The notes: generated from the letters alone by a model not told the origin. 64,000 bases of DNA from Primulina eburnea (GCF_022965805.1 NW_027331436.1:372001-436000); one strand, 5' to 3'; counted from the stretch's first letter, positions 1 through 12,522 are shown. Program-made: numbers and translations.

Positions 1-201
1 TGTCATCCTCAAACGGATGGACAAACTGAAGTTGTAAATAGAACTTTGGGAACACTTGTGCGTACTATTCTTAAAAAGAACTTGGATTGACATTTCTATG
101 CACTTTATTTTGGGGTTGCCTAGGACTAAGAAGGGGAGGGATTCTATTTTTGGATTACTTTATGGGCTAAACATTGCTCAATATTGTTGTAATCTACTAC
201 T
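1..201 (+). repeat. Type example of the 201-bp full-length monomer
   Basis: The unit is taken to begin at TGTCATCCTCAAACGG. In order it holds the [18 protein letters not shown] segment, a [13 protein letters not shown] tail with five A, the joint to [21 protein letters not shown], then the joint to FWITLWAKL and the TAA before STTC. The five-A form keeps KKNL in the integrase frame. The 200-bp form has four A and fuses that frame to WIDISMDF. Aligned without gaps to the pol frame of the resident retrotransposon (numbered from the ATG at 53200), the two pieces match residues 605-627 and 681-726. The joint overlaps (TTTT and TG) account exactly for the 201-bp length. Confidence 0.9.
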
Positions 202-289
202 TGTCATCCTCAAACGGATGGACAAACTGAAGTTGTCAAAAGAATTTATATGGGCTAAACTTTGCTCAATATTGTTGTAATCTACTACT
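202..289 (+). repeat. Type example of the 88-bp truncated monomer
   Basis: The unit starts normally ([11 protein letters not shown]) but jumps from AATAGAACTT straight to ATATGGGCTAAAC, dropping about 113 bp that hold the RAILKKNL tail and the whole WIDISMDF...SIF piece. The same joint recurs in every 88-bp unit across the array and in both orientations, so it arose once and was then amplified. This copy has AAAAGAATTT in place of AATAGAACTT, a variant shared with the unit at about 6075 and a few others. Confidence 0.9.
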
Positions 290-979
290 TGTCATCCCCA
301 AACGGATGGACAAACTGAAGTTGTAAATAGAACTTTGGGAACACTTGTGCGTCCTATTCTTAAAAAGAACTTGGATTGACATTTCTATGCACTTTATTTT
401 GAGGTTGCCTAGGACTAAGAAGGGGAGGGATTCTATTTTTGGATTACTTTATGGCCTAACTTTGCTCCATATTGTTGTAATCTACTACTTGTCATCCTCA
501 AACGGATGGACAAACTGAAGTTGTCAATAGAACTTTGGGAACACTTTTGCGTGCTTTTCTTAAAAAGAACTTGGATTGACATTTCTATGGACTTTATTTT
601 GGGGTTGCCTAGGACTAAGAAGGGGAGGGATTCTATTTTTGGATTACTTTATGGGCTAAACTTTGCTCAATATTGTTGTAATCTACTACTTGTCATCCTC
701 AAACGGATGGAAAAACTGAAGTTGTCAATAGAACTTATATGGCCTAACCTTTGCTCAATATTGTTGTAATTTACTACTTGTCATTCTCAAACGGATGGAC
801 AAACTGAAGTTGTAAATAGAACTTTGGGAACACTTTTGCGTGCTATTCTTAAAAAGAACTTGGATTGACATTTCTATGCACTTTATTTTGGGGTTGCCTA
901 GGACTGAGAAGGGGAGGGATTCTATTTTTGGATTACTTTATGGGCTAAACTTTGTTCAATATTGTTGTAATCTACTACT

Positions 980-1127
980 TGTCATCCTCAAACAGATGGA
1001 CAAACTGAAGTTGTCAATAGAACTTTGGGAACACTTTTGCGTGCTATTCTTAAAAGAAGGGGAGGGATTCTATTTTCGGATTACTTTATGGGCTAAACTT
1101 TGCTCAATATTGTTGTAATCTACTACT
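980..1127 (+). repeat. Type example of the 148-bp truncated monomer
   Basis: This unit runs from TGTCATCCTCAAACAG through CTATTCTTAAAAGAA and then directly into GGGGAGGGATTC. It skips about 53 bp that include [12 protein letters not shown]. It carries a private TTTTCGG in place of TTTTTGG. It occurs once in the 2,592-bp HOR and becomes frequent, alternating with 200-bp units, in the mosaic regions (12.2-13.5, 14.6-15.5, 23.4-24.9, 32.3-33.2 and 37.0-37.5 kb). Confidence 0.9.
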
Positions 1128-2592
1128 TGTCATCCCCAAACGGATGGACAAACTGAAGTTGTAAATAGAACTTTGGGAACACTTGTGCGTGCTATTCTTA
1201 AAAGAACTTGGATTGACATTTCTATGGACTTTATTTTGGGGTTGCCTAGGACTAAGAAGGGGAGGGATCCTATTTTTGGATTACTTTATGGGCTAAACTT
1301 TGCTCAATATTGTTGTAATCTAATATTTGTCATCCTCAAACGGATGGACAAACTGAAGTTGTCAATAGAACTTATATGGGCTAAACTTTGCTCAATATTG
1401 TTGTAATCTACTACTTGTCATCCCCAAACGGATGGACAAACTGAAGTTTTAAATAGAACTTTGGGAACACTTGTGCGTGCTATTCTTAAAAGAACATTGA
1501 TTGACATTTCTATGGACTTTATTTTGGGGTTGCCTAGGACTAAAAAGGGGAGGGATTCTATTTTTGGATTACTTTATGGGCTAAACTTTGCTCCATATTG
1601 TTGTAATCTACTACTTGTCATCCTCAAACGGATGGACAAACTGAAGTTGTAAATAGAACTTTGGGAACACTTTTGCGTGCTATTCTTAAAAAGAACTTGG
1701 ATTGACATTTCTATGGACTTTATTTTGGGGTTGCCTAGGACTAAGAAGGGGAGGGATTCTAGTTTTGGATTACTTTATGGGCTAAACTTTGCTCAATATT
1801 GTTGTAATCTACTATTTGTCATCCTCAAACGGATGGACAAACTGAAGTTGTCAATAGAACTTATATGGGCTAAACTTTGCTCAATATTGTTGTAATCTAC
1901 TACTTGTCATCCCCAAACGGATGGACAAACTGAAGTTTTAAATAGAACTTTGAGAACACTTGTGCGTGCTATTCTTTAAAGAACATTGATTGACATTTCT
2001 ATGGACTTTATTTTGGGGTTGCCTAGGACTAAGAAGGGGAGGGATTCTATTTTTGGATTACTTTATGGGCTAAACTTTGCTCAATATTGTTGTAATCTAC
2101 TATTTGTCATTCTCAAACGGATGGACAAACTGAAGTTGTCAATAGAACTTATATGGGCTAAACTTTGCTCAATATTGTTGTAATCTACTACTTGTCATCC
2201 CCAAACGGATGGACAAACTGAAGTTGTAAATAGAACTTTGGGAACACTTGTGCGTGCTATTCTTAAAAGAACTTGGATTGACATTTCTATGGACTTTATT
2301 TTGGGGTTGCCTAGGACTAAGAAGGGGAGGGATTCTATTTTTGCATTACTTTATGGGCTAAACTTTGCTCCATATTGTTGTAATCTACTACTTGTCATCC
2401 CCAAACGGATGGACAAACTGAAGTTGTAAATAGAACTTTGGGAACACTTTTGCGTGCTATTCTTAAAAGAACTTGGACTGACATTTCTATGCACTTTATT
2501 TTGGGGTTGCCTAGGACTAAGAAGGTGAGGGATTCTATTTTTGGATTACTTTATGGGCTAAACTTTGCTCAATATTGTTGTAATCTACTACT

Positions 2593-5184
2593 TGTCATCC
2601 TCAAACGGATGGACAAACTGAAGTTGTAAATAGAACTTTGGGAACACTTGTGCGTGCTATTCTTAAAAAGAACTTGGATTGACATTTCTATGCACTTTAT
2701 TTTGGGGCTGCCTAGGACTAAGAAGGGGAGGGATTCTATTTTTGGATTACTTTATGGGCTAAACATTGCTCAATATTGTTGTAATCTACTACTTGTCATC
2801 CTCAAACGGATGGACAAACTGAAGTTGTCAATAGAACTTATATGGGCTAAACTTTGCTCAATATTGTTGTAATCTACTACTTGTCATCCCCAAACGGATG
2901 GACAAACTGAAGTTGTAAATAGAACTTTGGGAACACTTGTGCGTCCTATTCTTAAAAAGAACTTGGATTGACATTTCTATGCACTTTATTTTGAGGTTGC
3001 CTAGGACTAAGAAGGGGAGGGATTCTATTTTTGGATTACTTTATGGCCTAACTTTGCTCTATATTGTTGTAATCTACTACTTGTCATCCTCAAACGGATG
3101 GACAAACTGAAGTTGTCAATAGAACTTTGGGAACACTTTTGCGTGCTTTTCTTAAAAAGAACTTGGATTGACATTTCTATGGACTTTATTTTGGGGTTGC
3201 CTAGGACTAAGAAGGGGAGGGATTCTATTTTTGGATTACTTTATGGGCTAAACTTTGCTCAATATTGTTGTAATCTACTACTTGTCATCCTCAAACGGAT
3301 GGAAAAACTGAAGTTGTCAATAGAACTTATATGGCCTAACCTTTGCTCAATATTGTTGTAATTTACTACTTGTCATTCTCAAACGGATGGACAAACTGAA
3401 GTTGTAAATAGAACTTTGGGAACACTTTTGCGTGCTATTCTTAAAAAGAACTTGGATTGACATTTCTATGCACTTTATTTTGGGGTTGCCTAGGACTGAG
3501 AAGGGGAGGGATTCTATTTTTGGATTACTTTATGGGCTAAACTTTGTTCAATATTGTTGTAATCTACTACTTGTCATCCTCAAACAGATGGACAAACTGA
3601 AGTTGTCAATAGAACTTTGGGAACACTTTTGCGTGCTATTCTTAAAAGAAGGGGAGGGATTCTATTTTCGGATTACTTTATGGGCTAAACTTTGCTCAAT
3701 ATTGTTGTAATCTACTACTTGTCATCCCCAAACGGATGGACAAACTGAAGTTGTAAATAGAACTTTGGGAACACTTGTGCGTGCTATTCTTAAAAGAACT
3801 TGGATTGACATTTCTATGGACTTTATTTTGGGGTTGCCTAGGACTAAGAAGGGGAGGGATCCTATTTTTGGATTACTTTATGGGCTAAACTTTGCTCAAT
3901 ATTGTTGTAATCTAATATTTGTCATCCTCAAACGGATGGACAAACTGAAGTTGTCAATAGAACTTATATGGGCTAAACTTTGCTCAATATTGTTGTAATC
4001 TACTACTTGTCATCCCCAAACGGATGGACAAACTGAAGTTTTAAATAGAACTTTGGGAACACTTGTGCGTGCTATTCTTAAAAGAACATTGATTGACATT
4101 TCTATGGACTTTATTTTGGGGTTGCCTAGGACTAAAAAGGGGAGGGATTCTATTTTTGGATTACTTTATGGGCTAAACTTTGCTCCATATTGTTGTAATC
4201 TACTACTTGTCATCCTCAAACGGATGGACAAACTGAAGTTGTAAATAGAACTTTGGGAACACTTTTGCGTGCTATTCTTAAAAAGAACTTGGATTGACAT
4301 TTCTATGGACTTTATTTTGGGGTTGCCTAGGACTAAGAAGGGGAGGGATTCTAGTTTTGGATTACTTTATGGGCTAAACTTTGCTCAATATTGTTGTAAT
4401 CTACTATTTGTCATCCTCAAACGGATGGACAAACTGAAGTTGTCAATAGAACTTATATGGGCTAAACTTTGCTCAATATTGTGTTAATCTACTACTTGTC
4501 ATCCCCAAACGGATGGACAAACTGAAGTTTTAAATAGAACTTTGAGAACACTTGTGCGTGCTATTCTTTAAAGAACATTGATTGACATTTCTATGGACTT
4601 TATTTTGGGGTTGCCTAGGACTAAGAAGGGGAGGGATTCTATTTTTGGATTACTTTATGGGCTAAACTTTGCTCAATATTGTTGTAATCTACTATTTGTC
4701 ATTCTCAAACGGATGGACAAACTGAAGTTGTCAATAGAACTTATATGGGCTAAACTTTGCTCAATATTGTTGTAATCTACTACTTGTCATCCCCAAACGG
4801 ATGGACAAACTGAAGTTGTAAATAGAACTTTGGGAACACTTGTGCGTGCTATTCTTAAAAGAACTTGGATTGACATTTCTATGGACTTTATTTTGGGGTT
4901 GCCTAGGACTAAGAAGGGGAGGGATTCTATTTTTGCATTACTTTATGGGCTAAACTTTGCTCCATATTGTTGTAATCTACTACTTGTCATCCCCAAACGG
5001 ATGGACAAACTGAAGTTGTAAATAGAACTTTGGGAACACTTTTGCGTGCTATTCTTAAAAGAACTTGGACTGACATTTCTATGCACTTTATTTTGGGGTT
5101 GCCTAGGACTAAGAAGGTGAGGGATTCTATTTTTGGATTACTTTATGGGCTAAACTTTGCTCAATATTGTTGTAATCTACTACT
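2593..5184 (+). repeat. 2,592-bp higher-order repeat, copy 2
   Basis: Same 16-unit order as copy 1 at an offset of exactly 2,592 bp. Private marks compared with copy 1 include GTGTTAATC near 4480 and GCTCTATATTG near 3057. Both marks recur in copy 4 and not in copies 1 and 3, which shows that copies were duplicated in pairs. Confidence 0.93.
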
Positions 5185-5873
5185 TGTCATCCTCAAACGG
5201 ATGGACAAACTGAAGTTGTAAATAGAACTTTGGGAACACTCGTGCGTGCTATTCTTAAAAAGAACTTGGATTGACATTTCTATGCACTTTATTTTGGGGC
5301 TGCCTAGGACTAAGAAGGGGAGGGATTCTATTTTTGGATTACTTTATGGGCTAAACATTGCTCAATATTGTTGTAATCTACTACTTGTCATCCTCAAACG
5401 GATGGACAAACTGAAGTTGTCAATAGAACTTATATGGGCTAAACTTTGCTCAATATTGTTGTAATCTACTACTTGTCATCCCCAAACGGATGGACAAACT
5501 GAAGTTGTAAATAGAACTTTGGGAACACTTGTGCGTCCTATTCTTAAAAAGAACTTGGATTGACATTTCTATGCACTTTATTTTGAGGTTGCCTAGGACT
5601 AAGAAGGGGAGGGATTCTATTTTTGGATTACTTTATGGCCTAACTTTGCTCCATATTGTTGTAATCTACTACTTGTCATCCTCAAACGGATGGACAAACT
5701 GAAGTTGTCAATAGAACTTTGGGAACACTTTTGCGTGCTTTTCTTAAAAGAACTTGGACTGACATTTCTATGGACTTTATTTTGGGGTTGCCTAGGACTA
5801 AGAAGGGGAGGGATTCTAGTTTTGGATTACTTTATGGGCTAAACTTTGCTCAATATTGTTGTAATCTACTACT
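5185..5873 (+). repeat. Partial higher-order repeat (four units, 689 bp)
   Basis: Units of 201, 88, 200 and 200 bp. The first three match the start of the 2,592-bp HOR. The fourth is a hybrid: it begins like HOR unit 4 (GTCAATAGAAC, GTGCTTTTCTT) but continues with four A, GGACTGACATT and GGATTCTAGTTTTGG, marks seen in other units. A full HOR restarts at 5874. The hybrid unit looks like the scar of unequal exchange. The mark AACACTCGTGCG near 5238 recurs near 11110. Confidence 0.85.
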
Positions 5874-8464
5874 TGTCATCCTCAAACGGATGGACAAACT
5901 GAAGTTGTAAATAGAACTTTGGGAACACTTGTGCGTACTATTCTTAAAAAGAACTTGGATTGACATTTCTATGCACTTTATTTTGGGGTTGCCTAGGACT
6001 AAGAAGGGGAGGGATTCTATTTTTGGATTACTTTATGGGCTAAACATTGCTCAATATTGTTGTAATCTACTACTTGTCATCCTCAAACGGATGGACAAAC
6101 TGAAGTTGTCAAAAGAATTTATATGGGCTAAACTTTGCTCAATATTGTTGTAATCTACTACTTGTCATCCCCAAACGGATGGACAAACTGAAGTTGTAAA
6201 TAGAACTTTGGGAACACTTGTGCGTCCTATTCTTAAAAAGAACTTGGATTGACATTTCTATGCACTTTATTTTGAGGTTGCCTAGGACTAAGAAGGGGAG
6301 GGATTCTATTTTGGATTACTTTATGGCCTAACTTTGCTCCATATTGTTGTAATCTACTACTTGTCATCCTCAAACGGATGGACAAACTGAAGTTGTCAAT
6401 AGAACTTTGGGAACACTTTTGCGTGCTTTTCTTAAAAAGAACTTGGATTGACATTTCTATGGACTTTATTTTGGGGTTGCCTAGGACTAAGAAGGGGAGG
6501 GATTCTATTTTTGGATTACTTTATGGGCTAAACTTTGCTCAATATTGTTGTAATCTACTACTTGTCATCCTCAAACGGATGGAAAAACTGAAGTTGTCAA
6601 TAGAACTTATATGGCCTAACCTTTGCTCAATATTGTTGTAATTTACTACTTGTCATTCTCAAACGGATGGACAAACTGAAGTTGTAAATAGAACTTTGGG
6701 AACACTTTTGCGTGCTATTCTTAAAAAGAACTTGGATTGACATTTCTATGCACTTTATTTTGGGGTTGCCTAGGACTGAGAAGGGGAGGGATTCTATTTT
6801 TGGATTACTTTATGGGCTAAACTTTGTTCAATATTGTTGTAATCTACTACTTGTCATCCTCAAACAGATGGACAAACTGAAGTTGTCAATAGAACTTTGG
6901 GAACACTTTTGCGTGCTATTCTTAAAAGAAGGGGAGGGATTCTATTTTCGGATTACTTTATGGGCTAAACTTTGCTCAATATTGTTGTAATCTACTACTT
7001 GTCATCCCCAAACGGATGGACAAACTGAAGTTGTAAATAGAACTTTGGGAACACTTGTGCGTGCTATTCTTAAAAGAACTTGGATTGACATTTCTATGGA
7101 CTTTATTTTGGGGTTGCCTAGGACTAAGAAGGGGAGGGATCCTATTTTTGGATTACTTTATGGGCTAAACTTTGCTCAATATTGTTGTAATCTAATATTT
7201 GTCATCCTCAAACGGATGGACAAACTGAAGTTGTCAATAGAACTTATATGGGCTAAACTTTGCTCAATATTGTTGTAATCTACTACTTGTCATCCCCAAA
7301 CGGATGGACAAACTGAAGTTTTAAATAGAACTTTGGGAACACTTGTGCGTGCTATTCTTAAAAGAACATTGATTGACATTTCTATGGACTTTATTTTGGG
7401 GTTGCCTAGGACTAAAAAGGGGAGGGATTCTATTTTTGGATTACTTTATGGGCTAAACTTTGCTCCATATTGTTGTAATCTACTACTTGTCATCCTCAAA
7501 CGGATGGACAAACTGAAGTTGTAAATAGAACTTTGGGAACACTTTTGCGTGCTATTCTTAAAAAGAACTTGGATTGACATTTCTATGGACTTTATTTTGG
7601 GGTTGCCTAGGACTAAGAAGGGGAGGGATTCTAGTTTTGGATTACTTTATGGGCTAAACTTTGCTCAATATTGTTGTAATCTACTATTTGTCATCCTCAA
7701 ACGGATGGACAAACTGAAGTTGTCAATAGAACTTATATGGGCTAAACTTTGCTCAATATTGTTGTAATCTACTACTTGTCATCCCCAAACGGATGGACAA
7801 ACTGAAGTTTTAAATAGAACTTTGAGAACACTTGTGCGTGCTATTCTTTAAAGAACATTGATTGACATTTCTATGGACTTTATTTTGGGGTTGCCTAGGA
7901 CTAAGAAGGGGAGGGATTCTATTTTTGGATTACTTTATGGGCTAAACTTTGCTCAATATTGTTGTAATCTACTATTTGTCATTCTCAAACGGATGGACAA
8001 ACTGAAGTTGTCAATAGAACTTATATGGGCTAAACTTTGCTCAATATTGTTGTAATCTACTACTTGTCATCCCCAAACGGATGGACAAACTGAAGTTGTA
8101 AATAGAACTTTGGGAACACTTGTGCGTGCTATTCTTAAAAGAACTTGGATTGACATTTCTATGGACTTTATTTTGGGGTTGCCTAGGACTAAGAAGGGGA
8201 GGGATTCTATTTTTGCATTACTTTATGGGCTAAACTTTGCTCCATATTGTTGTAATCTACTACTTGTCATCCCCAAACGGATGGACAAACTGAAGTTGTA
8301 AATAGAACTTTGGGAACACTTTTGCGTGCTATTCTTAAAAGAACTTGGACTGACATTTCTATGCACTTTATTTTGGGGTTGCCTAGGACTAAGAAGGTGA
8401 GGGATTCTATTTTTGGATTACTTTATGGGCTAAACTTTGCTCAATATTGTTGTAATCTACTACT
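5874..8464 (+). repeat. Higher-order repeat, copy 3 (2,591 bp)
   Basis: Same 16 units as copy 1 but one base shorter, because a T is missing from the T run near 6310. It shares the copy 1 marks CGTACTATTC (near 5935) and AAAAGAATTT (near 6112), which are absent from copies 2 and 4. Confidence 0.92.
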
Positions 8465-11056
8465 TGTCATCCTCAAACGGATGGACAAACTGAAGTTGTA
8501 AATAGAACTTTGGGAACACTTGTGCGTGCTATTCTTAAAAAGAACTTGGATTGACATTTCTATGCACTTTATTTTGGGGCTGCCTAGGACTAAGAAGGGG
8601 AGGGATTCTATTTTTGGATTACTTTATGGGCTAAACATTGCTCAATATTGTTGTAATCTACTACTTGTCATCCTCAAACGGATGGACTAACTGAAGTTGT
8701 CAATAGAACTTATATGGGCTAAACTTTGCTCAATATTGTTGTAATCTACTACTTGTCATCCCCAAACGGATGGACAAACTGAAGTTGTAAATAGAACTTT
8801 GGGAACACTTGTGCGTCCTATTCTTAAAAAGAACTTGGATTGACATTTCTATGCACTTTATTTTGAGGTTGCCTAGGACTAAGAAGGGGAGGGATTCTAT
8901 TTTTGGATTACTTTATGGCCTAACTTTGCTCTATATTGTTGTAATCTACTACTTGTCATCCTCAAACGGATGGACAAACTGAAGTTGTCAATAGAACTTT
9001 GGGAACACTTTTGCGTGCTTTTCTTAAAAAGAACTTGGATTGACATTTCTATGGACTTTATTTTGGGGTTGCCTAGGACTAAGAAGGGGAGGGATTCTAT
9101 TTTTGGATTACTTTATGGGCTAAACTTTGCTCAATATTGTTGTAATCTACTACTTGTCATCCTCAAACGGATGGAAAAACTGAAGTTGTCAATAGAACTT
9201 ATATGGCCTAACCTTTGCTCAATATTGTTGTAATTTACTACTTGTCATTCTCAAACGGATGGACAAACTGAAGTTGTAAATAGAACTTTGGGAACACTTT
9301 TGCGTGCTATTCTTAAAAAGAACTTGGATTGACATTTCTATGCACTTTATTTTGGGGTTGCCTAGGACTGAGAAGGGGAGGGATTCTATTTTTGGATTAC
9401 TTTATGGGCTAAACTTTGTTCAATATTGTTGTAATCTACTACTTGTCATCCTCAAACAGATGGACAAACTGAAGTTGTCAATAGAACTTTGGGAACACTT
9501 TTGCGTGCTATTCTTAAAAGAAGGGGAGGGATTCTATTTTCGGATTACTTTATGGGCTAAACTTTGCTCAATATTGTTGTAATCTACTACTTGTCATCCC
9601 CAAACGGATGGACAAACTGAAGTTGTAAATAGAACTTTGGGAACACTTGTGCGTGCTATTCTTAAAAGAACTTGGATTGACATTTCTATGGACTTTATTT
9701 TGGGGTTGCCTAGGACTAAGAAGGGGAGGGATCCTATTTTTGGATTACTTTATGGGCTAAACTTTGCTCAATATTGTTGTAATCTAATATTTGTCATCCT
9801 CAAACGGATGGACAAACTGAAGTTGTCAATAGAACTTATATGGGCTAAACTTTGCTCAATATTGTTGTAATCTACTACTTGTCATCCCCAAACGGATGGA
9901 CAAACTGAAGTTTTAAATAGAACTTTGGGAACACTTGTGCGTGCTATTCTTAAAAGAACATTGATTGACATTTCTATGGACTTTATTTTGGGGTTGCCTA
10001 GGACTAAAAAGGGGAGGGATTCTATTTTTGGATTACTTTATGGGCTAAACTTTGCTCCATATTGTTGTAATCTACTACTTGTCATCCTCAAACGGATGGA
10101 CAAACTGAAGTTGTAAATAGAACTTTGGGAACACTTTTGCGTGCTATTCTTAAAAAGAACTTGGATTGACATTTCTATGGACTTTATTTTGGGGTTGCCT
10201 AGGACTAAGAAGGGGAGGGATTCTAGTTTTGGATTACTTTATGGGCTAAACTTTGCTCAATATTGTTGTAATCTACTATTTGTCATCCTCAAACGGATGG
10301 ACAAACTGAAGTTGTCAATAGAACTTATATGGGCTAAACTTTGCTCAATATTGTGTTAATCTACTACTTGTCATCCCCAAACGGATGGACAAACTGAAGT
10401 TTTAAATAGAACTTTGAGAACACTTGTGCGTGCTATTCTTTAAAGAACATTGATTGACATTTCTATGGACTTTATTTTGGGGTTGCCTAGGACTAAGAAG
10501 GGGAGGGATTCTATTTTTGGATTACTTTATGGGCTAAACTTTGCTCAATATTGTTGTAATCTACTATTTGTCATTCTCAAACGGATGGACAAACTGAAGT
10601 TGTCAATAGAACTTATATGGGCTAAACTTTGCTCAATATTGTTGTAATCTACTACTTGTCATCCCCAAACGGATGGACAAACTGAAGTTGTAAATAGAAC
10701 TTTGGGAACACTTGTGCGTGCTATTCTTAAAAGAACTTGGATTGACATTTCTATGGACTTTATTTTGGGGTTGCCTAGGACTAAGAAGGGGAGGGATTCT
10801 ATTTTTGCATTACTTTATGGGCTAAACTTTGCTCCATATTGTTGTAATCTACTACTTGTCATCCCCAAACGGATGGACAAACTGAAGTTGTAAATAGAAC
10901 TTTGGGAACACTTTTGCGTGCTATTCTTAAAAGAACTTGGACTGACATTTCTATGCACTTTATTTTGGGGTTGCCTAGGACTAAGAAGGTGAGGGATTCT
11001 ATTTTTGGATTACTTTATGGGCTAAACTTTGCTCAATATTGTTGTAATCTACTACT
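8465..11056 (+). repeat. 2,592-bp higher-order repeat, copy 4
   Basis: Same 16-unit layout. It shares GTGTTAATC (near 10353) and GCTCTATATTG (near 8930) with copy 2, and has a private GGACTAACTG near 8685. Confidence 0.92.
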
Positions 11057-12183
11057 TGTCATCCTCAAACGGATGGACAAACTGAAGTTGTAAATAGAAC
11101 TTTGGGAACACTCGTGCGTGCTATTCTTAAAAAGAACTTGGATTGACATTTCTATGCACTTTATTTTGGGGCTGCCTAGGACTAAGAAGGGGAGGGATTC
11201 TATTTTTGGATTACTTTATGGGCTAAACATTGCTCAATATTGTTGTAATCTACTACTTGTCATCCTCAAACGGATGGACAAACTGAAGTTGTCAATAGAA
11301 CTTATATGGGCTAAACTTTGCTCAATATTGTTGTAATCTACTACTTGTCATCCCCAAACGGATGGACAAACTGAAGTTGTAAATAGAACTTTGGGAACAC
11401 TTGTGCGTCCTATTCTTAAAAAGAACTTGGATTGACATTTCTATGCACTTTATTTTGAGGTTGCCTAGGACTAAGAAGGGGAGGGATTCTATTTTTGGAT
11501 TACTTTATGGCCTAACTTTGCTCCATATTGTTGTAATCTACTACTTGTCATCCTCAAACGGATGGACAAACTGAAGTTGTCAATAGAACTTTGGGAACAC
11601 TTTTGCGTGCTTTTCTTAAAAAGAACTTGGATTGACATTTCTATGGACTTTATTTTGGGGTTGCCTAGGACTAAGAAGGGGAGGGATTCTATTTTTGGAT
11701 TACTTTATGGGCTAAACTTTGCTCAATATTGTTGTAATCTACTACTTGTCATCCTCAAACGGATGGAAAAACTGAAGTTGTCAATAGAACTTATATGGCC
11801 TAACCTTTGCTCAATATTGTTGTAATTTACTACTTGTCATTCTCAAACGGATGGACAAACTGAAGTTGTAAATAGAACTTTGGGAACACTTTTGTGTCCT
11901 ATTCTTAAAAAGAACTTGGATTGACATTTCTATGCACTTTATTTTGGGGTTGTCTAGGACTGAGAAGGGGAGGGATTCTATTTTTGGATTACTTTATGGG
12001 CTAAACTTTGTTCAATATTGTTGTAATCTACTACTTGTCATCCTCAAACAGATGGACAAACTGAAGTTGTCAATAGAACTTTGGGAACACTTTTGCGTGC
12101 TATTCTTAAAAGAAGGGGAGGGATTCTATTTTCGGATTACTTTATGGGCTAAACTTTGCTCAATATTGTTGAAATCTACTACT
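11057..12183 (+). repeat. Partial higher-order repeat, copy 5 (first seven units)
   Basis: Units of 201, 88, 200, 201, 88, 201 and 148 bp, as in the start of the 2,592-bp HOR. After this the order leaves the canonical pattern. The sixth unit carries TTTTGTGTCC and GGTTGTCTAGG, shared with 20.7, 23.3 and 32.2 kb. The segment from 11057 to about 13827 is repeated at 22462 to about 25232 (offset 11,405 bp). Confidence 0.88.
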
Positions 12184-12522
12184 TGTCATCACCAAACGGA
12201 TGGACAAACTGAAGTTGTAAATAGAACTTTTGGAACACTTGTGCGTGCTATTCTTAAAAGAACTTGGATTGACATTTCTATGGACTTTATTTTGGGGTTG
12301 CCTAGGACTAAGAAGGGGAGGGATTCTATTTTTGGATTACTTTATGGGCTAAACTTTAATCCATATTGTTGTAATCTACTACTTGTCATCCTCAAACGGA
12401 TGGACAAACTGAAGTTGTCAATAGAACTTTGGGAACACTTTTGCGTGCTATTCTTAAAAGAAGGGGAGGGATTCTATTTTCGGATTACTTTATGGGCTAA
12501 ACTTTGCTCAATATTGTTGTAA
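11932..12522 (+). other. Chance 196-codon read-through frame in the satellite
   Basis: The usual TAA before STTC is AAA at about 12171, so this frame runs through several units and would show [19 protein letters not shown] and, after four-A units, WIDISMDF in one peptide. It starts at an ATG. It is the longest open frame in the array. The same region at 23.3-23.6 and 32.2-32.5 kb keeps the TAA and is broken. There is no promoter, no codon conservation and no catalytic middle Asp, so I treat it as a by-product and not a gene. Confidence 0.7.

Larger units (their letters stand above)
1..2592 (+). repeat. 2,592-bp higher-order repeat, copy 1
   Basis: Sixteen units with lengths 201, 88, 200, 201, 88, 201, 148, 200, 88, 200, 201, 88, 200, 88, 200 and 200 bp. 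Unit starts (the TGTCAT motif) fall at 1, 202, 290, 490, 691, 779, 980, 1128, 1328, 1416, 1616, 1817, 1905, 2105, 2193 and 2393, and the cycle restarts at 2593. The unit at 1905 carries CTTTAAAG in place of CTTAAAAG. The window begins on or near a unit boundary, so the HOR phase is my choice. Confidence 0.93.
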
